Origin: Haloglomus halophilum
GTDB taxonomy: Archaea > Halobacteriota > Halobacteria > Halobacteriales > Haloarculaceae
Reading direction: 5' to 3'
Assembly (NCBI RefSeq): GCF_024298885.1
Contig: NZ_CP101166.1
Span: forward strand, 1 to 64,000
Length of the DNA: 64,000 nt
A program made the position numbers and the translations under genes. How positions within the stretch are numbered: the stretch's first letter is position 1; each line of letters starts with the position of its first letter. Below the pieces are notes generated by a model. The model ran no database searches. It was not told the DNA's origin and was given only the letters and a program-made list of their open reading frames with translations. Positions 25,232 through 34,070 of this stretch are shown here, piece after piece.

Positions 25232-26356
25232 CTATATCTCGAGCATCCGGTCGAGCGCGAGCCGTGCGAGCTCCTTCTCGCCCGGCGCGACCTCGATGAC
25301 GTTGCGCTCGCGCCCCTCGACCAGCTCCTCCAGCACCCAGGTCAGGTAGTTCGGGTCGATCTGGCGCATCGCGTTGCAGTCCATGCAGGCGTCACCGCAC
25401 AGCGGCAGCACCTCGACCTCGGGGTGCCAGCGCGAGAGGTGATTGGCGAGGTGGATCTCGGTACCGATGGCCCACTTGTCGCCGGGGTCGGCCTCCGCGA
25501 CGGTCTGGCAGATGGTCGAAGTCGAGCCGACCACGTCGGCGGCCTCGACGACCTCGCGGCGGCACTCGGGGTGGACGACCACATTCACGTCCGGGTGCTC
25601 CTCGCGGATGTCCTCGATGTGGTGCTCGCGGAAGCGCTCGTGGACCTGACAGTAGCCGTCCCAGAGGATGATGTCGGCCTCGGCGGCCTCCTCGGCGCTG
25701 GCGCCCTCGGGGTCCCACGGGTCCCACTCGACGATGGAGTCCTCCATGCCGAGCCGGTGGGCCGTGTTCTCGCCGAGGTGCTTGTCCGGCAGGAACAGCA
25801 CCTTGTCCCCCTGCTCGAAGCCGTACTCGAACGCCTTGTGCGCGTTCGAGGACGTACAGACCAGCCCGCCCTGCTCGGCGCAGAACGCCTTCAGGTCGGC
25901 GTAGCTGTTCATGTACGTGATGGGGATGATGTTCGAATCCGGGGCGGCCTCCGTGATCTCGGCCCACGCGGCGTCGACCTGCAGGGCCTCGGCCATGCCC
26001 GCCATGGGGCAGGAGGCCTCCATCGACGGGAGGATGACGGACTGGTCGTCGTCCGTGATGATGTCGGCGGACTCGGCCATGAAGGTCACCCCGCCGAAGA
26101 TGACGTAGTCGGCGTCGGCGTCGGCGGCCTCCTTGCTCAGCTGGTAGGAGTCACCGATGAAGTCGGCGTGCTCGACGATCTCCCGACGCTGGTAGTTGTG
26201 GCCGAGGATGACGACGTCGTCCCCGAGTTCGTCCAGTGCGGCCTCGATACGCTCGGTACGCTCGGCCTCGTCCAGCTCCCGGTACGAGGGTGGGAGCTGC
26301 TCGAGGTTGTCGTACTTGAAGAGGCTCAGGTCCGTCTCGATATCCGCTGTTTCCAT
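25232..26356 (-). CDS. nadA: Quinolinate synthase
   Basis: [4Fe-4S] enzyme that condenses iminoaspartate with dihydroxyacetone phosphate to quinolinate. The 374-aa protein shows the family segments VVILGHNYQRREI, FMAESADII, PITYMNSYADLKAFC, TSSNAHKAFEYG, FLPDKHLGENTA and VHPECRREVVEAADVVGST. Cluster Cys candidates include that in HPEC and those in CGDACMDCNAM. ATG 26356 opens the conserved part. It is the first gene of the nadABC operon; no clear TATA was found at the leaderless distance. Confidence 0.95.
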   Translation of the reverse strand: METADIETDLSLFKYDNLEQLPPSYRELDEAERTERIEAALDELGDDVVILGHNYQRREIVEHADFIGDSYQLSKEAADADADYVIFGGVTFMAESADIITDDDQSVILPSMEASCPMAGMAEALQVDAAWAEITEAAPDSNIIPITYMNSYADLKAFCAEQGGLVCTSSNAHKAFEYGFEQGDKVLFLPDKHLGENTAHRLGMEDSIVEWDPWDPEGASAEEAAEADIILWDGYCQVHERFREHHIEDIREEHPDVNVVVHPECRREVVEAADVVGSTSTICQTVAEADPGDKWAIGTEIHLANHLSRWHPEVEVLPLCGDACMDCNAMRQIDPNYLTWVLEELVEGRERNVIEVAPGEKELARLALDRMLEI

Positions 26357-26550
26357 CTTCGGCACGGTGAGACACCTTGGAAGTACCTGACGTAGTGGAG
26401 CCATCTATGAAAAGATTTTCTCTACAAAGGCGCCCCGTGGAGAGGAATCCGACGTTGATTCCCCTCATCGGCAGAAATCAGTCCGTCACGGGCGGGCGGG
26501 CCGGGCAGGCCCGACCAGCCCTGGAAGGCTCGTATCCGGCCGTTCGCGGC

Positions 26551-28158
26551 TCATTCCGCCCGGTACGTCGGGTCGCCACCGACGAACGTCGCCGTCACGT
26601 CGATGTCGGCGATGGCGTCGGGCGCGACCGCCCACGGGGACTCATCGAGGACGACCAGGTCCGCGCGCTTGCCCGGCTGGATGGTTCCGAACCGGTCCTC
26701 GTCGCGTAGCGCGTACGCCGCGCCGTGGGTGTACGCCCGCAACGCCTCGGTTACGTCGAGCCGCTGGGCCGGGGCCGGCGCCGTCACGGCCTGCTGGACG
26801 CCGAACAGCGGCCCGAGCGGCATCGTGTCGCTCCCGAACGCCAGCGGGACGCCGGCGTCGGCGAGCGCCGCGTACCGGTTCGATACACGGGTCCGCTCAC
26901 GCCCGAGCCGTGACTCGTAGAGCCCGCCCTCGCGTGCCCACTTGAGGAAGTTCGGCTGGACGGAGGCGACCGCGCCCACCTCGGCGAACCGCTCGACGAG
27001 GTCGTCGGTCAGCACCTCCGCGTGCTCGACGCGGTGGCGGGCGGCGGCCGCGTCCGTGTCCGCGAAGGCGTCGAGCGTCGCCGCGATGGCCTCGTCACCG
27101 ATGGCGTGCGCGCAGAACTGGAAGCCCAGGGTGTCCGCCCGTTCGACGTACTCGCGCAACTCGTCGGGTGTCACGACCCACTGCCCCCGTGGGTCCTCGT
27201 CGTCGCTCTCGCTCCCCGAGGCGTCCGCGTCGGCGTACGGCTCGGAGAGCCGGGCGGTACGGGCGCCCAGCGAGCCGTCCGTGAACGACTTGACCGCGCC
27301 GACGCGTACGAGGTCGTCGCCGTCGCCGGTCACGAGGCCCGTCTCGGCGAGCGCGTCGAGGAAGTCCGTCCAGTAGTTCAGTCGCACCCGCAATCCGAGT
27401 TGGCCGTCGCGCGCGAGGTCGCGGTACGCGCGGGGGACCCGGCGGTCCCGTATCATGTCGCCGACCGCGGTGATGCCGAGTTCCGCCGCGCGGTCGCTGG
27501 CCGCCGCGATGAAGTCGCGCTCGGGCTGGTCGCCCCGCGTCGCGTCGAGGACCGTCGTGACCGCCCCCTCGACGGCGACGCCCGTCGGGTCGCCGCCCGC
27601 CCGCCGGAGGTGTTCGTCGGCGATATCCCCGGCAACACGGTCCAGCGCGACGCCGTTGAGCGAGACGGTGTGCATATCCTCGCGGAAGGCCGCGACGGGT
27701 CGTTCCTCGCTCACGGCATCGAGGTCCTCGCGCGTGAGGTAGCGGGCCTCGTCCCACGTGGACTCGTCGTAGCCGAATCCGAGGACCCACTCGCTCTCGT
27801 CGGGTGGGTGGGCACCCTCGACCAGGCGCTCGACGGCCTCGTCCGGGGCCGTCGCGTCACCGAGCGCGGCGTGGACGAGGTAGCGCCCGACCATGTCGAG
27901 ATGCGTGTGTGCGTCGACGAAGCCAGGCAGGACGGCATCACCCCCGCAGTCCTCGACGGTCGTCTCGACGCCCCGGAGGAAGGCGACCTCGTACGCCGAG
28001 CCGACGCGGACGACACGCCCGTCCCTGATAGCGACGGCCTCGTGGACCGTGTCGCCGTCGGACCCGTCCGACGAGGCTCGCCCCGCGGACTCACCGCCGC
28101 TCGGCGCGAGCGTGTGGACCTCGGCGTTCGTCAGGATGCGGTCGGCGGGTGCGGTCAT
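26551..28158 (-). CDS. Amidohydrolase family protein (YtcJ-like)
   Basis: A 535-aa metal-dependent hydrolase of the amidohydrolase-3 subgroup. Metal-binding motif DAHTHLD lies near residue 82; further landmarks are VKSFTDGSLGARTA, CAHAIGDEAI, RHRVEHAEVL and FGSDTMPLGPL, with the closing composite-domain strand GTIQPGKRADLVVLD. The family includes imidazolonepropionase-like and N-substituted formamide deformylase-like enzymes; the substrate is not predictable. It lies downstream of the ABC exporter genes on the same strand, with a gap of 50 bases. Confidence 0.85.
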   Translation of the reverse strand: MTAPADRILTNAEVHTLAPSGGESAGRASSDGSDGDTVHEAVAIRDGRVVRVGSAYEVAFLRGVETTVEDCGGDAVLPGFVDAHTHLDMVGRYLVHAALGDATAPDEAVERLVEGAHPPDESEWVLGFGYDESTWDEARYLTREDLDAVSEERPVAAFREDMHTVSLNGVALDRVAGDIADEHLRRAGGDPTGVAVEGAVTTVLDATRGDQPERDFIAAASDRAAELGITAVGDMIRDRRVPRAYRDLARDGQLGLRVRLNYWTDFLDALAETGLVTGDGDDLVRVGAVKSFTDGSLGARTARLSEPYADADASGSESDDEDPRGQWVVTPDELREYVERADTLGFQFCAHAIGDEAIAATLDAFADTDAAAARHRVEHAEVLTDDLVERFAEVGAVASVQPNFLKWAREGGLYESRLGRERTRVSNRYAALADAGVPLAFGSDTMPLGPLFGVQQAVTAPAPAQRLDVTEALRAYTHGAAYALRDEDRFGTIQPGKRADLVVLDESPWAVAPDAIADIDVTATFVGGDPTYRAE

Positions 28159-28208
28159 GACGGTGCCCTCTCGCGGATGGCGGATGAACGTTCGGGCACG
28201 CCCTCCAT

Positions 28209-28946
28209 CTATCCCTGCGCCCGGGGGAGGCGCCGGTAGAAGACGACCGTCGCGGCCGCAGCGAGGAGAGCAGCGACAGCGAGTCCACGGCCCACGACCG
28301 TGAGGTCAGGCGTCCCGTACGCGGCGGCCATCGCCAGCTCGACCGGCGCGCCGGCGGGGAGGTAGCCGGCGAGGTCGGAGCCGCCGCTCGCCAGCGGGGA
28401 CTGGACGAGGAACCCGTCCAGCGTCGGCGCGAACAGCAGGACGTAGGTACCAGGGAGCCGGTCGAGCGCGCTGCCCACGAGCGCGCCGACGGCGCCGTAG
28501 CCGAGGCCGGCCAGCAGGAGCGCGACGACGAACGCGCCCGGCTGGTCGGGCACTCGGACGGTCGCGAGCGCCGCGAGCGTGGCGGCGCTCGCGAGGAGCG
28601 TGACTCCCACGAGGACGCCGAGCCGGCCAGCGAGCAACTGCCACGGCCGATAGCCCGCGACGACCAGTCGCCGGTCGGTGGCCGTCCGGCCGGCGAGGAA
28701 CAGCCCGGAGATGCCGGCGACGAGGGCGACCGCGAGCGGTGCCATCAGCGTTCCGAACGCCGCCGCGGCGCCGGCCGTCGTGGCGCCGTCCACGCCGTAG
28801 AGCGGGACCTGCGCGTCCGGGACCACCCGACCGACGACGCCGACGAGGTAGGCCGGGACCGCGACCAGCAGCGCCAGCAGCACCGGCGTCCGGGCGTACT
28901 GTCGGGCCGACGCGACGAGCGCGGCTCCGGCTCGTGTCCGGGTCAT
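28209..28946 (-). CDS. ABC-2-type transporter permease
   Basis: A 245-aa integral membrane protein with about six hydrophobic segments (VLLALLVAVPAYLVGVV, AFGTLMAPLAVALVAGISGLFLAG, LGVLVGVTLLASAATLAAL, FVVALLLAGLGYGAVGALVG and others). The 'GISGLFLAGRTATDRRLVVAG' segment is shared in pattern with the upstream permease, so the two are paralogues. Its ATG overlaps the upstream permease stop (ATGA). Together with the ATPase gene they form an exporter controlled by the divergent regulator. Confidence 0.8.
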   Translation of the reverse strand: MTRTRAGAALVASARQYARTPVLLALLVAVPAYLVGVVGRVVPDAQVPLYGVDGATTAGAAAAFGTLMAPLAVALVAGISGLFLAGRTATDRRLVVAGYRPWQLLAGRLGVLVGVTLLASAATLAALATVRVPDQPGAFVVALLLAGLGYGAVGALVGSALDRLPGTYVLLFAPTLDGFLVQSPLASGGSDLAGYLPAGAPVELAMAAAYGTPDLTVVGRGLAVAALLAAAATVVFYRRLPRAQG

Positions 28947-29746
28947 CGCACGTCACCCCCGGTGTCGGCGGCTGGCCCGTCGCCGGCCGACTCGACGGTC
29001 CCGTCCCCGGACCCGGCGGTTCCGACCAGCCGGAGGTACGCGACCGCGGTGAGGACGGCCAGGCCCGCCACGGTCGCGAGTCCAGCCCGGAGTTCATCGC
29101 TCGGGAGAGTTCCGTCGAGGACGGCAGCACGGAACAACGGGTTCGCGGCGTGCAGTGGGGTGAACGAGGCCAGGCCCTTGGTCTCGACGAGCCCGCTCGA
29201 CAGGATGGCGTCCATGTCCGCCAGCGTGACGAGCACCAGCGACCCCTCCAGCTCCCGCGGGAGCACGGAGCCGACGAGGACCCCGACGAGCCCGTAGGTG
29301 AGGCCGGCCAGCAGGAGCGACCCGAAGGCCGCGAGGGGCGCCTCGGGGGCGACACCGAACCAGAGCGTCGCCAGCGACAGGGCCGCGGCCACCGCCACCA
29401 CGACGAGAACGCTCGTCAGCCGCGCGACGAACAGGGTCGCACGGGGGTAGCCAGCGACCACCAGCCGCCGGTCGGCGCGGGCGGCACTGACGACCTGGAA
29501 CAGCCCGAGGAGCCCCGCCAGGAACGCGGTCGCGAACAGGGCGCCGTTCAGCCGGCCCGCCGTCTTCGGGACCGTCTCCACGAACGGGAGCCGCGGGAAC
29601 CCCGCCATCGCCTCGGCATAGCCGACGACCACGAGCGGCGGCAGCGCGACGAGCAGCGCCAGCGCCGTAGGCGAGCGGAGCGCCGCCAGCAACGTCGACC
29701 GGAGGCCGACTCCGAACCGGGCGACGGCCCGGTCAGCGGTCGTCAT
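28943..29746 (-). CDS. ABC-2-type transporter permease
   Basis: A 267-aa membrane protein with about six spans (ALALLVALPPLVVVGYAEA, LFATAFLAGLLGLFQVVSAARADRRLVVAG, VLVVVAVAAALSLATLW, LLLAGLTYGLVGVLVGSVL, AGLATVAGLAVLTAVAYL). It is similar in layout to the next permease. It overlaps the ATPase gene by 14 bases, so the three genes are probably one operon. The cargo is unknown. Confidence 0.8.
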   Translation of the reverse strand: MTTADRAVARFGVGLRSTLLAALRSPTALALLVALPPLVVVGYAEAMAGFPRLPFVETVPKTAGRLNGALFATAFLAGLLGLFQVVSAARADRRLVVAGYPRATLFVARLTSVLVVVAVAAALSLATLWFGVAPEAPLAAFGSLLLAGLTYGLVGVLVGSVLPRELEGSLVLVTLADMDAILSSGLVETKGLASFTPLHAANPLFRAAVLDGTLPSDELRAGLATVAGLAVLTAVAYLRLVGTAGSGDGTVESAGDGPAADTGGDVR

Positions 29747-30545
29747 CGAACCTCACCCCCGTCGTGCCCCGGGTCCCCCCGTCGGTCGCCGCCTCACGTC
29801 GGCTCGCGGCGACCTCGGTACCCTCCGGCCTGGCGTCGGTCTCGGCACCGTCGTCCGCGTGGAGCTCGCCGTCGGCCAGCTCCAGCACCCGGTCGAACCG
29901 CTCGCGCTCCTCGACGAAGTGCGAGACGATGACGATGGCGGTGCCACGGTCGCGCAGGTCGTCCGTGAGCTCCCAGAACGCGAGGTATGTCTCCCAGTCG
30001 AACCCCGTGTACGGTTCGTCCAGTACGAGCACGTCCGGGTCGTGGAGCAGCGCGACCGCGAGGTTCACCTTCTGCCGGTTGCCGCCGCTGAGTCGGTCGA
30101 TACGCCGGTCGAGGTAGCGCTCGAAGTCCAGCCGGTCGGCGAGTCGGTCGCGGGCCTCGGCCACCGCCTCGTCGTCGAGCCCGTACGCCTCCCCGAACAG
30201 GGCGAACGTCTCGCGCACCGTCAGGCGGTCGTAGAGCCGGGTCTCCTGCGGACACCAGCCGACCCGGCCCGAGACACGGACCGTCCCGTCGTCCGCCGCG
30301 AGGTCGCCGACGAGGATGCGCAACAGTGTGGACTTGCCACTGCCGTTGGCGCCGACGACGCCGACCAGTTCGCCCGCACGGACGGTCAGGTCGGTGCCCG
30401 TCAGGACCTCGACGCGCTCCCGGAAGGGGAGCGACGAGCCGTACGCCTTCGCGAGCCCGTCGGCCTGAAGGACGACTTCGCTCTCCCCGTCGGTCGAGCG
30501 ACGCTCCGATTCCAGCCCGTCACCCTTATTCACTATATTCGGCAT
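29733..30545 (-). CDS. ABC transporter ATP-binding protein
   Basis: A 270-aa ATPase subunit. Walker A GANGSGKST, signature LSGGNRQKV, Walker B VLVLDEPYTGFD and the switch His in IVSHF are present. ATG 30545 is chosen because a TATA-like element CATAAATCC (minus strand, about 30568-30576) lies about 27 bases before it. The start codon sits inside a perfect palindrome (30535-30556), which probably regulates the operon. The last 45 residues are a low-complexity tail. Confidence 0.87.
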   Translation of the reverse strand: MPNIVNKGDGLESERRSTDGESEVVLQADGLAKAYGSSLPFRERVEVLTGTDLTVRAGELVGVVGANGSGKSTLLRILVGDLAADDGTVRVSGRVGWCPQETRLYDRLTVRETFALFGEAYGLDDEAVAEARDRLADRLDFERYLDRRIDRLSGGNRQKVNLAVALLHDPDVLVLDEPYTGFDWETYLAFWELTDDLRDRGTAIVIVSHFVEERERFDRVLELADGELHADDGAETDARPEGTEVAASRREAATDGGTRGTTGVRFDDDR

Positions 30546-30556
30546 TTGCCGAATAT
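30535..30556. promoter_or_regulatory. Perfect palindrome at the ABC exporter start: probable operator
   Basis: ATATTCGGCA, two central bases, TGCCGAATAT (30535-30544 and 30547-30556). It overlaps the transcript start and ATG of the exporter operon on the minus strand. On the plus strand it lies just upstream of the regulator's TATA element (30569-30576). A dimeric winged-helix protein encoded at 30603 is the obvious candidate binder. The symmetry is directly visible; the binder is inferred. Confidence 0.7.
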
Positions 30557-30564
30557 TCCGCACG

Positions 30565-30580
30565 CATCGGATTTATGCGT
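30565..30580. promoter_or_regulatory. Shared TATA region for divergent genes
   Basis: GGATTTATGCG on the plus strand (about 27-30 bases before ATG 30603) reads CGCATAAATCC on the minus strand (about 27 bases before ATG 30545). One AT-rich element at the right distance from both starts suggests that the regulator and the exporter operon compete for, or share, the same TBP site. Confidence 0.55.
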
Positions 30581-30602
30581 TTCGGCGCCCTGGATTCGAA
30601 CG

Positions 30603-31175
30603 ATGAGCGACCACGAGGACGAGCCGGGCAACGAGGGGAGTACGGACCCGCCGGACGACGTGCGGGCCGCCGAGGAGACGGTCATCGAGGCGTTCGCGCG
30701 GTCGGCCGAGGTGTACGGTGCGAGCCGCAGCCTCGGGCGGCTCTACGGTGAGCTGTTCTTCGCCGACGAGCCACTGTCGCTGGACGAACTCGTCGAGCGC
30801 AGCGGCTACGCCAAATCCACGGTGAGCACCGCGATGAGCACGCTGGAGCGGTTCCACCTCGTCCAGCGACGGTCCCTGCCGAACGAGGGCAAGCGTGCCT
30901 TCTTCGAGGCCGAGCGCGACTTCTGGTACATCGCCCGGGAGTTCCTCCAGAACGAGGTCCGGCGCGAGGTGACGGTGATGAGCCGGGCGCTGGACGAGGC
31001 CGCCCAGCAGCTGGCCGACGCGGAGGGTGAGCGCGCCGAACGCGACCTCGAACGGGTCGAACAGCTCCGCTCCGTGTACGAACGCTCCGAGCGGTATCTG
31101 GACCTGCTCGCCAGCACGCCCGTCGACCGGCTCCTCTCGCTGCTCGACCGGGGCCTCGGCCGCGGCGACGAGTGA
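30603..31175 (+). CDS. GbsR/MarR-type winged-helix transcriptional regulator
   Basis: A 190-aa protein. After an acidic N-terminus, residues about 30-110 form a winged helix-turn-helix (ELVERSGYAKSTVSTAMSTLERFHLV, then basic wing RRSLPNEGKRAFFEAE). A helical C-terminus (QNEVRREVTVMSRALDEAAQQL... and an ERSERYLDLL helix) probably dimerises. This matches archaeal GbsR/MarR-like repressors. It is divergent from a three-gene ABC exporter and is separated from it by a perfect palindrome, so it most likely controls that operon and possibly itself. Confidence 0.82.
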   Translation: MSDHEDEPGNEGSTDPPDDVRAAEETVIEAFARSAEVYGASRSLGRLYGELFFADEPLSLDELVERSGYAKSTVSTAMSTLERFHLVQRRSLPNEGKRAFFEAERDFWYIAREFLQNEVRREVTVMSRALDEAAQQLADAEGERAERDLERVEQLRSVYERSERYLDLLASTPVDRLLSLLDRGLGRGDE

Positions 31176-31202
31176 GCGACCGGCACGACCCCGGCCGGCG
31201 TC

Positions 31203-32171
31203 TCAGTCAGATGCGTCGGCGCCGGCGCCGGCAACGGCAGTTTGCATCGCATCGCTGTTGTACGCCTCGCCGACGCCGCCCGCGTTGTCGAGGACGATGA
31301 TGCCGGCCTCGCTCCCGGTCACGTCCGCGAGTTCCTCGACCGCGAGGTCGGCCGCGTCCCCCGCGTCGCGCCCCATCTCCAGATGTGCGACCGCGCGGCG
31401 GGCCATCGTCACCCGCGCGATGTCCTCGCCCGCGCCCGTCGCGGACGCGCCGCCCGCCCGCGAGCAGTAGAACCCGCAGCCGACCTGCGGCACGTCACCC
31501 ACCCGTCCGGCGAGTGCGGCCCACCGGCCGCCCGTGGAGGTGGCCGCCGCGAAGCGGTCGTGGTCGCGCGCGACCGCGCCGACGGTGTCGTGGTCGCGGT
31601 GGTCGCGGTGGTCGTCGTAGTTGTCGTCCACACCGCCGTCGCGACGGTCGGCGTCCGGGACCGCGGTCCCGGCCTCGCTCCGTCCGAACCGCTCGCGGAC
31701 CCACGCGAGGTGGTCCTGCGCGGGCGCTTCGGCGGGCGGCGCGACCTCGTCCATCCCATCCCAGCGCTCGCGGGTCCCGTCGGTCCGGAGGTCGACACCC
31801 GTCTCGACGCCGAAGTCGTCCGCGAGGTCGACGGCGTGGACGCCCGCGACCTGCACGTGGGGCGTCTCCTCGGCCACGAGTCGGGCGACTGCGGCGGCAT
31901 CGCGGACACCGGGCATCGCACACGCGGCGCCGACCTCGCGGTCGTCGGTCATCAGTCCCGCATCGGTCCGGGGGATGCCGTCGGACTGGACCGCCGAGCC
32001 GACGCCGGCGTTGAACCGCTCGTCGCGTTCGAGGACGTTGACGGCCGTGGCGACGGCGTCCGTGGGCGTGGCTGCCTCGCTCCCGGTCGTGGCCGCCTCG
32101 TCGAGCACCTGCTGGCGGTCGTCGGGTTCGTCGGCTGGACTCCCGGCCCCACCGTGGACGATGACCTGCAT
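31203..32171 (-). CDS. Isoaspartyl peptidase / plant-type L-asparaginase (Ntn hydrolase)
   Basis: A 322-aa Ntn-hydrolase precursor. It opens MQVIVHGGAGSP, shows LERDERFNAGVGSAVQSDG and DAGLMTD, and has the autoprocessing site with nucleophile Thr196 (HDTVGAVARD; the usual residue before Thr is Gly, here Asp). After cleavage the beta chain would start at Thr196. Directly before the site is an unusual His/Asp-rich stretch with DHRDHRDHD, coded by near-identical 9-base repeats (about 31588-31615). The TGAGEDIARVTMARRAV motif of the family is present. Confidence 0.85.
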   Translation of the reverse strand: MQVIVHGGAGSPADEPDDRQQVLDEAATTGSEAATPTDAVATAVNVLERDERFNAGVGSAVQSDGIPRTDAGLMTDDREVGAACAMPGVRDAAAVARLVAEETPHVQVAGVHAVDLADDFGVETGVDLRTDGTRERWDGMDEVAPPAEAPAQDHLAWVRERFGRSEAGTAVPDADRRDGGVDDNYDDHRDHRDHDTVGAVARDHDRFAAATSTGGRWAALAGRVGDVPQVGCGFYCSRAGGASATGAGEDIARVTMARRAVAHLEMGRDAGDAADLAVEELADVTGSEAGIIVLDNAGGVGEAYNSDAMQTAVAGAGADASD

Positions 32172-32371
32172 AGCGGCAGTTCTCGCGGGCCGGAGTTAGG
32201 CGTGGGGGAGTGAGCAGGGGAGTGTGAGAATGGAGAGTACATCCATTCTGCAGAGTTTTGGAGGAATATCCAGATATATTGCAAGCTATCTCGGATTTAC
32301 TGTGTAAAATCCCCAGGTAATCAGACCAGGTCCGATGTCCGCACGGCCGTCGTGTCCAGTAGCGTTCGTGC

Positions 32372-33337
32372 TCAGGCGGCGAGGCCCATCGCCTCGATCT
32401 GCTCCTGGTACCGATTGCGGATGGTGACCTCGGTCACCTGCGCCACGTCCGCGACCTCGCGCTGGGTCTTCTTCTCGTTGCAGAGCAGCGAGGCGGCGTA
32501 GATGGCAGCGGCAGCGTAGCCCGTCGGGGACTTGCCCGAGAGCAGCCCCTGCTCGGCGGTCTCGGTGATGATCTCCTCGGCCTTGCTCTTGACCTCCTCC
32601 GAGAGCTCGAGCTCCGAGCAGAAGCGGGGGACGTACTGTTTGGGGTCGACCGGCTCCATCTCGAGGCCGAGCTCCTGGGAGACGTAGCGGTAGGTGCGGC
32701 CGATCTCCTTGCGCTCGACGCGGGAGACGTCGCTGATCTCCTCGAGCGAGCGCGGGATACCCTCCTGCCGGCAGGCGGCGTACAGCACGGCCGTGGCGAC
32801 GCCCTCGATGGAGCGCCCGCGGATGAGGTCCTCGTCGAGGCAGCGCCGGTAGGTGACGGAGGCGACCTCGCGGACCGAGCGTGGGACGCCCAGTGCGCTC
32901 GCCATCCGGTCGACCTCGCTCAGCGCGAACTGGAGGTTGCGCTCGCCGGCGTCCTTGGTGCGGATGCGCTCCTGCCACTTGCGCAGCCGGTTCATCTGGG
33001 AACGTTTCTCCGAGGAGATGGAGCGACCGTAGGCGTCCTTGTTCTTCCAGTCGATCTGGGTGGTGAGCCCCTTGTCGTGCATCGTCTGCGTGGTCGGGGC
33101 CCCGACGCGGGATTTTTGCTGCCGCTCCGAGTGGTTGAACGCGCGCCACTCCGGACCGGGGTCAATCTGGTCCTCCTCGATGACCAGACCGCAGTCCTCA
33201 CAGATGAGCTCTCCCCGGTCGGCGCTCTTGACGACGCTCTCGGACGAACACTCCGGACAGGTCCGCGTACCCTCGGTCTGCTCCTCCTCCCCCTCGTCGG
33301 CGCGGCTGCGCTCGCGCTGCCGTGTGGGCCGTGACAT
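32372..33337 (-). CDS. tfb: Transcription initiation factor B (TFB)
   Basis: Archaeal TFIIB homologue that binds the TBP-DNA complex at the BRE and recruits RNA polymerase. The 321-aa protein has the N-terminal zinc ribbon CPECSSES...CEDCGLV, the B-finger/linker ([18 protein letters not shown]) and two cyclin-fold repeats (about 125-215 and 225-315). ATG 33337 is preceded by a TATA-like CATAAATCC (minus strand, 33366-33374), fitting a leaderless mRNA. Haloarchaea carry several tfb genes; which paralogue this is cannot be decided here. Confidence 0.95.
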   Translation of the reverse strand: MSRPTRQRERSRADEGEEEQTEGTRTCPECSSESVVKSADRGELICEDCGLVIEEDQIDPGPEWRAFNHSERQQKSRVGAPTTQTMHDKGLTTQIDWKNKDAYGRSISSEKRSQMNRLRKWQERIRTKDAGERNLQFALSEVDRMASALGVPRSVREVASVTYRRCLDEDLIRGRSIEGVATAVLYAACRQEGIPRSLEEISDVSRVERKEIGRTYRYVSQELGLEMEPVDPKQYVPRFCSELELSEEVKSKAEEIITETAEQGLLSGKSPTGYAAAAIYAASLLCNEKKTQREVADVAQVTEVTIRNRYQEQIEAMGLAA

Positions 33338-33476
33338 CGCGGTTAATCTTTGGCGCAGGGATACCACATAAATCCCGCGGCGATTCCCGGTTCTCGTAAC
33401 TGAAATCGCTAGCCGCCGGGGACGCTACGCTCGCCCCACCGGAACCGATAAGTACGACGTTCGGGCACCTCCCGGC

Positions 33477-34070
33477 ATGCCCGTTGTCGAGTGCGACCCG
33501 GCGGAGGCCCGCGAACGGCTCGAGACTGCCGGCGTCGCCGTCGCGTCCGGGAACACCGACCACGAACTGTGGCGGGCCGACCACGGCGGTGCGACCGCCG
33601 TCGCCTACGAGGGGAAGGTCGTCGTGCAGGGTGGCTCGCCGGAACGGCTGGTCGGCCTCCTGCGGGGGAGCGGCGGCCGCGCGCACGTCTACTTCGACGG
33701 CGCCTGTCGCGGGAACCCCGGCCCCGCGGCCGCGGGCTACGCCATCGTGACCGGCGACGGTATCGCGGCCGAGGGCGGTGAGACCATCGGCCGGACGACG
33801 AACAACCAGGCCGAGTACCACGCGCTCATCACCGCGCTGGAGGTCGCAGCCGATTTCGGCTTCGACGAGATCCACGTCCGCGGGGACTCCGAACTCATCG
33901 TGAAACAGGTCAAGGGCGCCTGGAACACCAACGATCCCGAACTGCGCGAGCTGCGGGTCCGTGCCCGCGAGCTGCTGGACCGGTTCGACGAGTGGACGCT
34001 GGAGCACGTTCCGCGGGAGATAAACGAGCGTGCCGACAAGCTGGCGAACGAAGCACTCGATGACGCCTGA
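33477..34070 (+). CDS. rnhA: Ribonuclease HI
   Basis: Degrades RNA in RNA-DNA hybrids. The 197-aa protein has a haloarchaeal N-terminal extension (about 65 residues) and the RNase H fold with active-site residues in YFDGACRGNPGP (Asp), NNQAEYHAL (Glu), VRGDSELIVKQ (Asp) and ERADKLAN (Asp). A TATA-like GATAAGTA at 33448-33455 lies about 27 bases before the ATG. It overlaps the next gene by 11 bases, indicating an operon. Confidence 0.93.
   Translation: MPVVECDPAEARERLETAGVAVASGNTDHELWRADHGGATAVAYEGKVVVQGGSPERLVGLLRGSGGRAHVYFDGACRGNPGPAAAGYAIVTGDGIAAEGGETIGRTTNNQAEYHALITALEVAADFGFDEIHVRGDSELIVKQVKGAWNTNDPELRELRVRARELLDRFDEWTLEHVPREINERADKLANEALDDA

Noticed and set aside
23420..26395. A 991-codon open frame antisense to nadA, nadB and nadC
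   Set aside because: Caused by strong third-position GC in the nad genes. The minus-strand proteins are clear enzymes and this translation is not.
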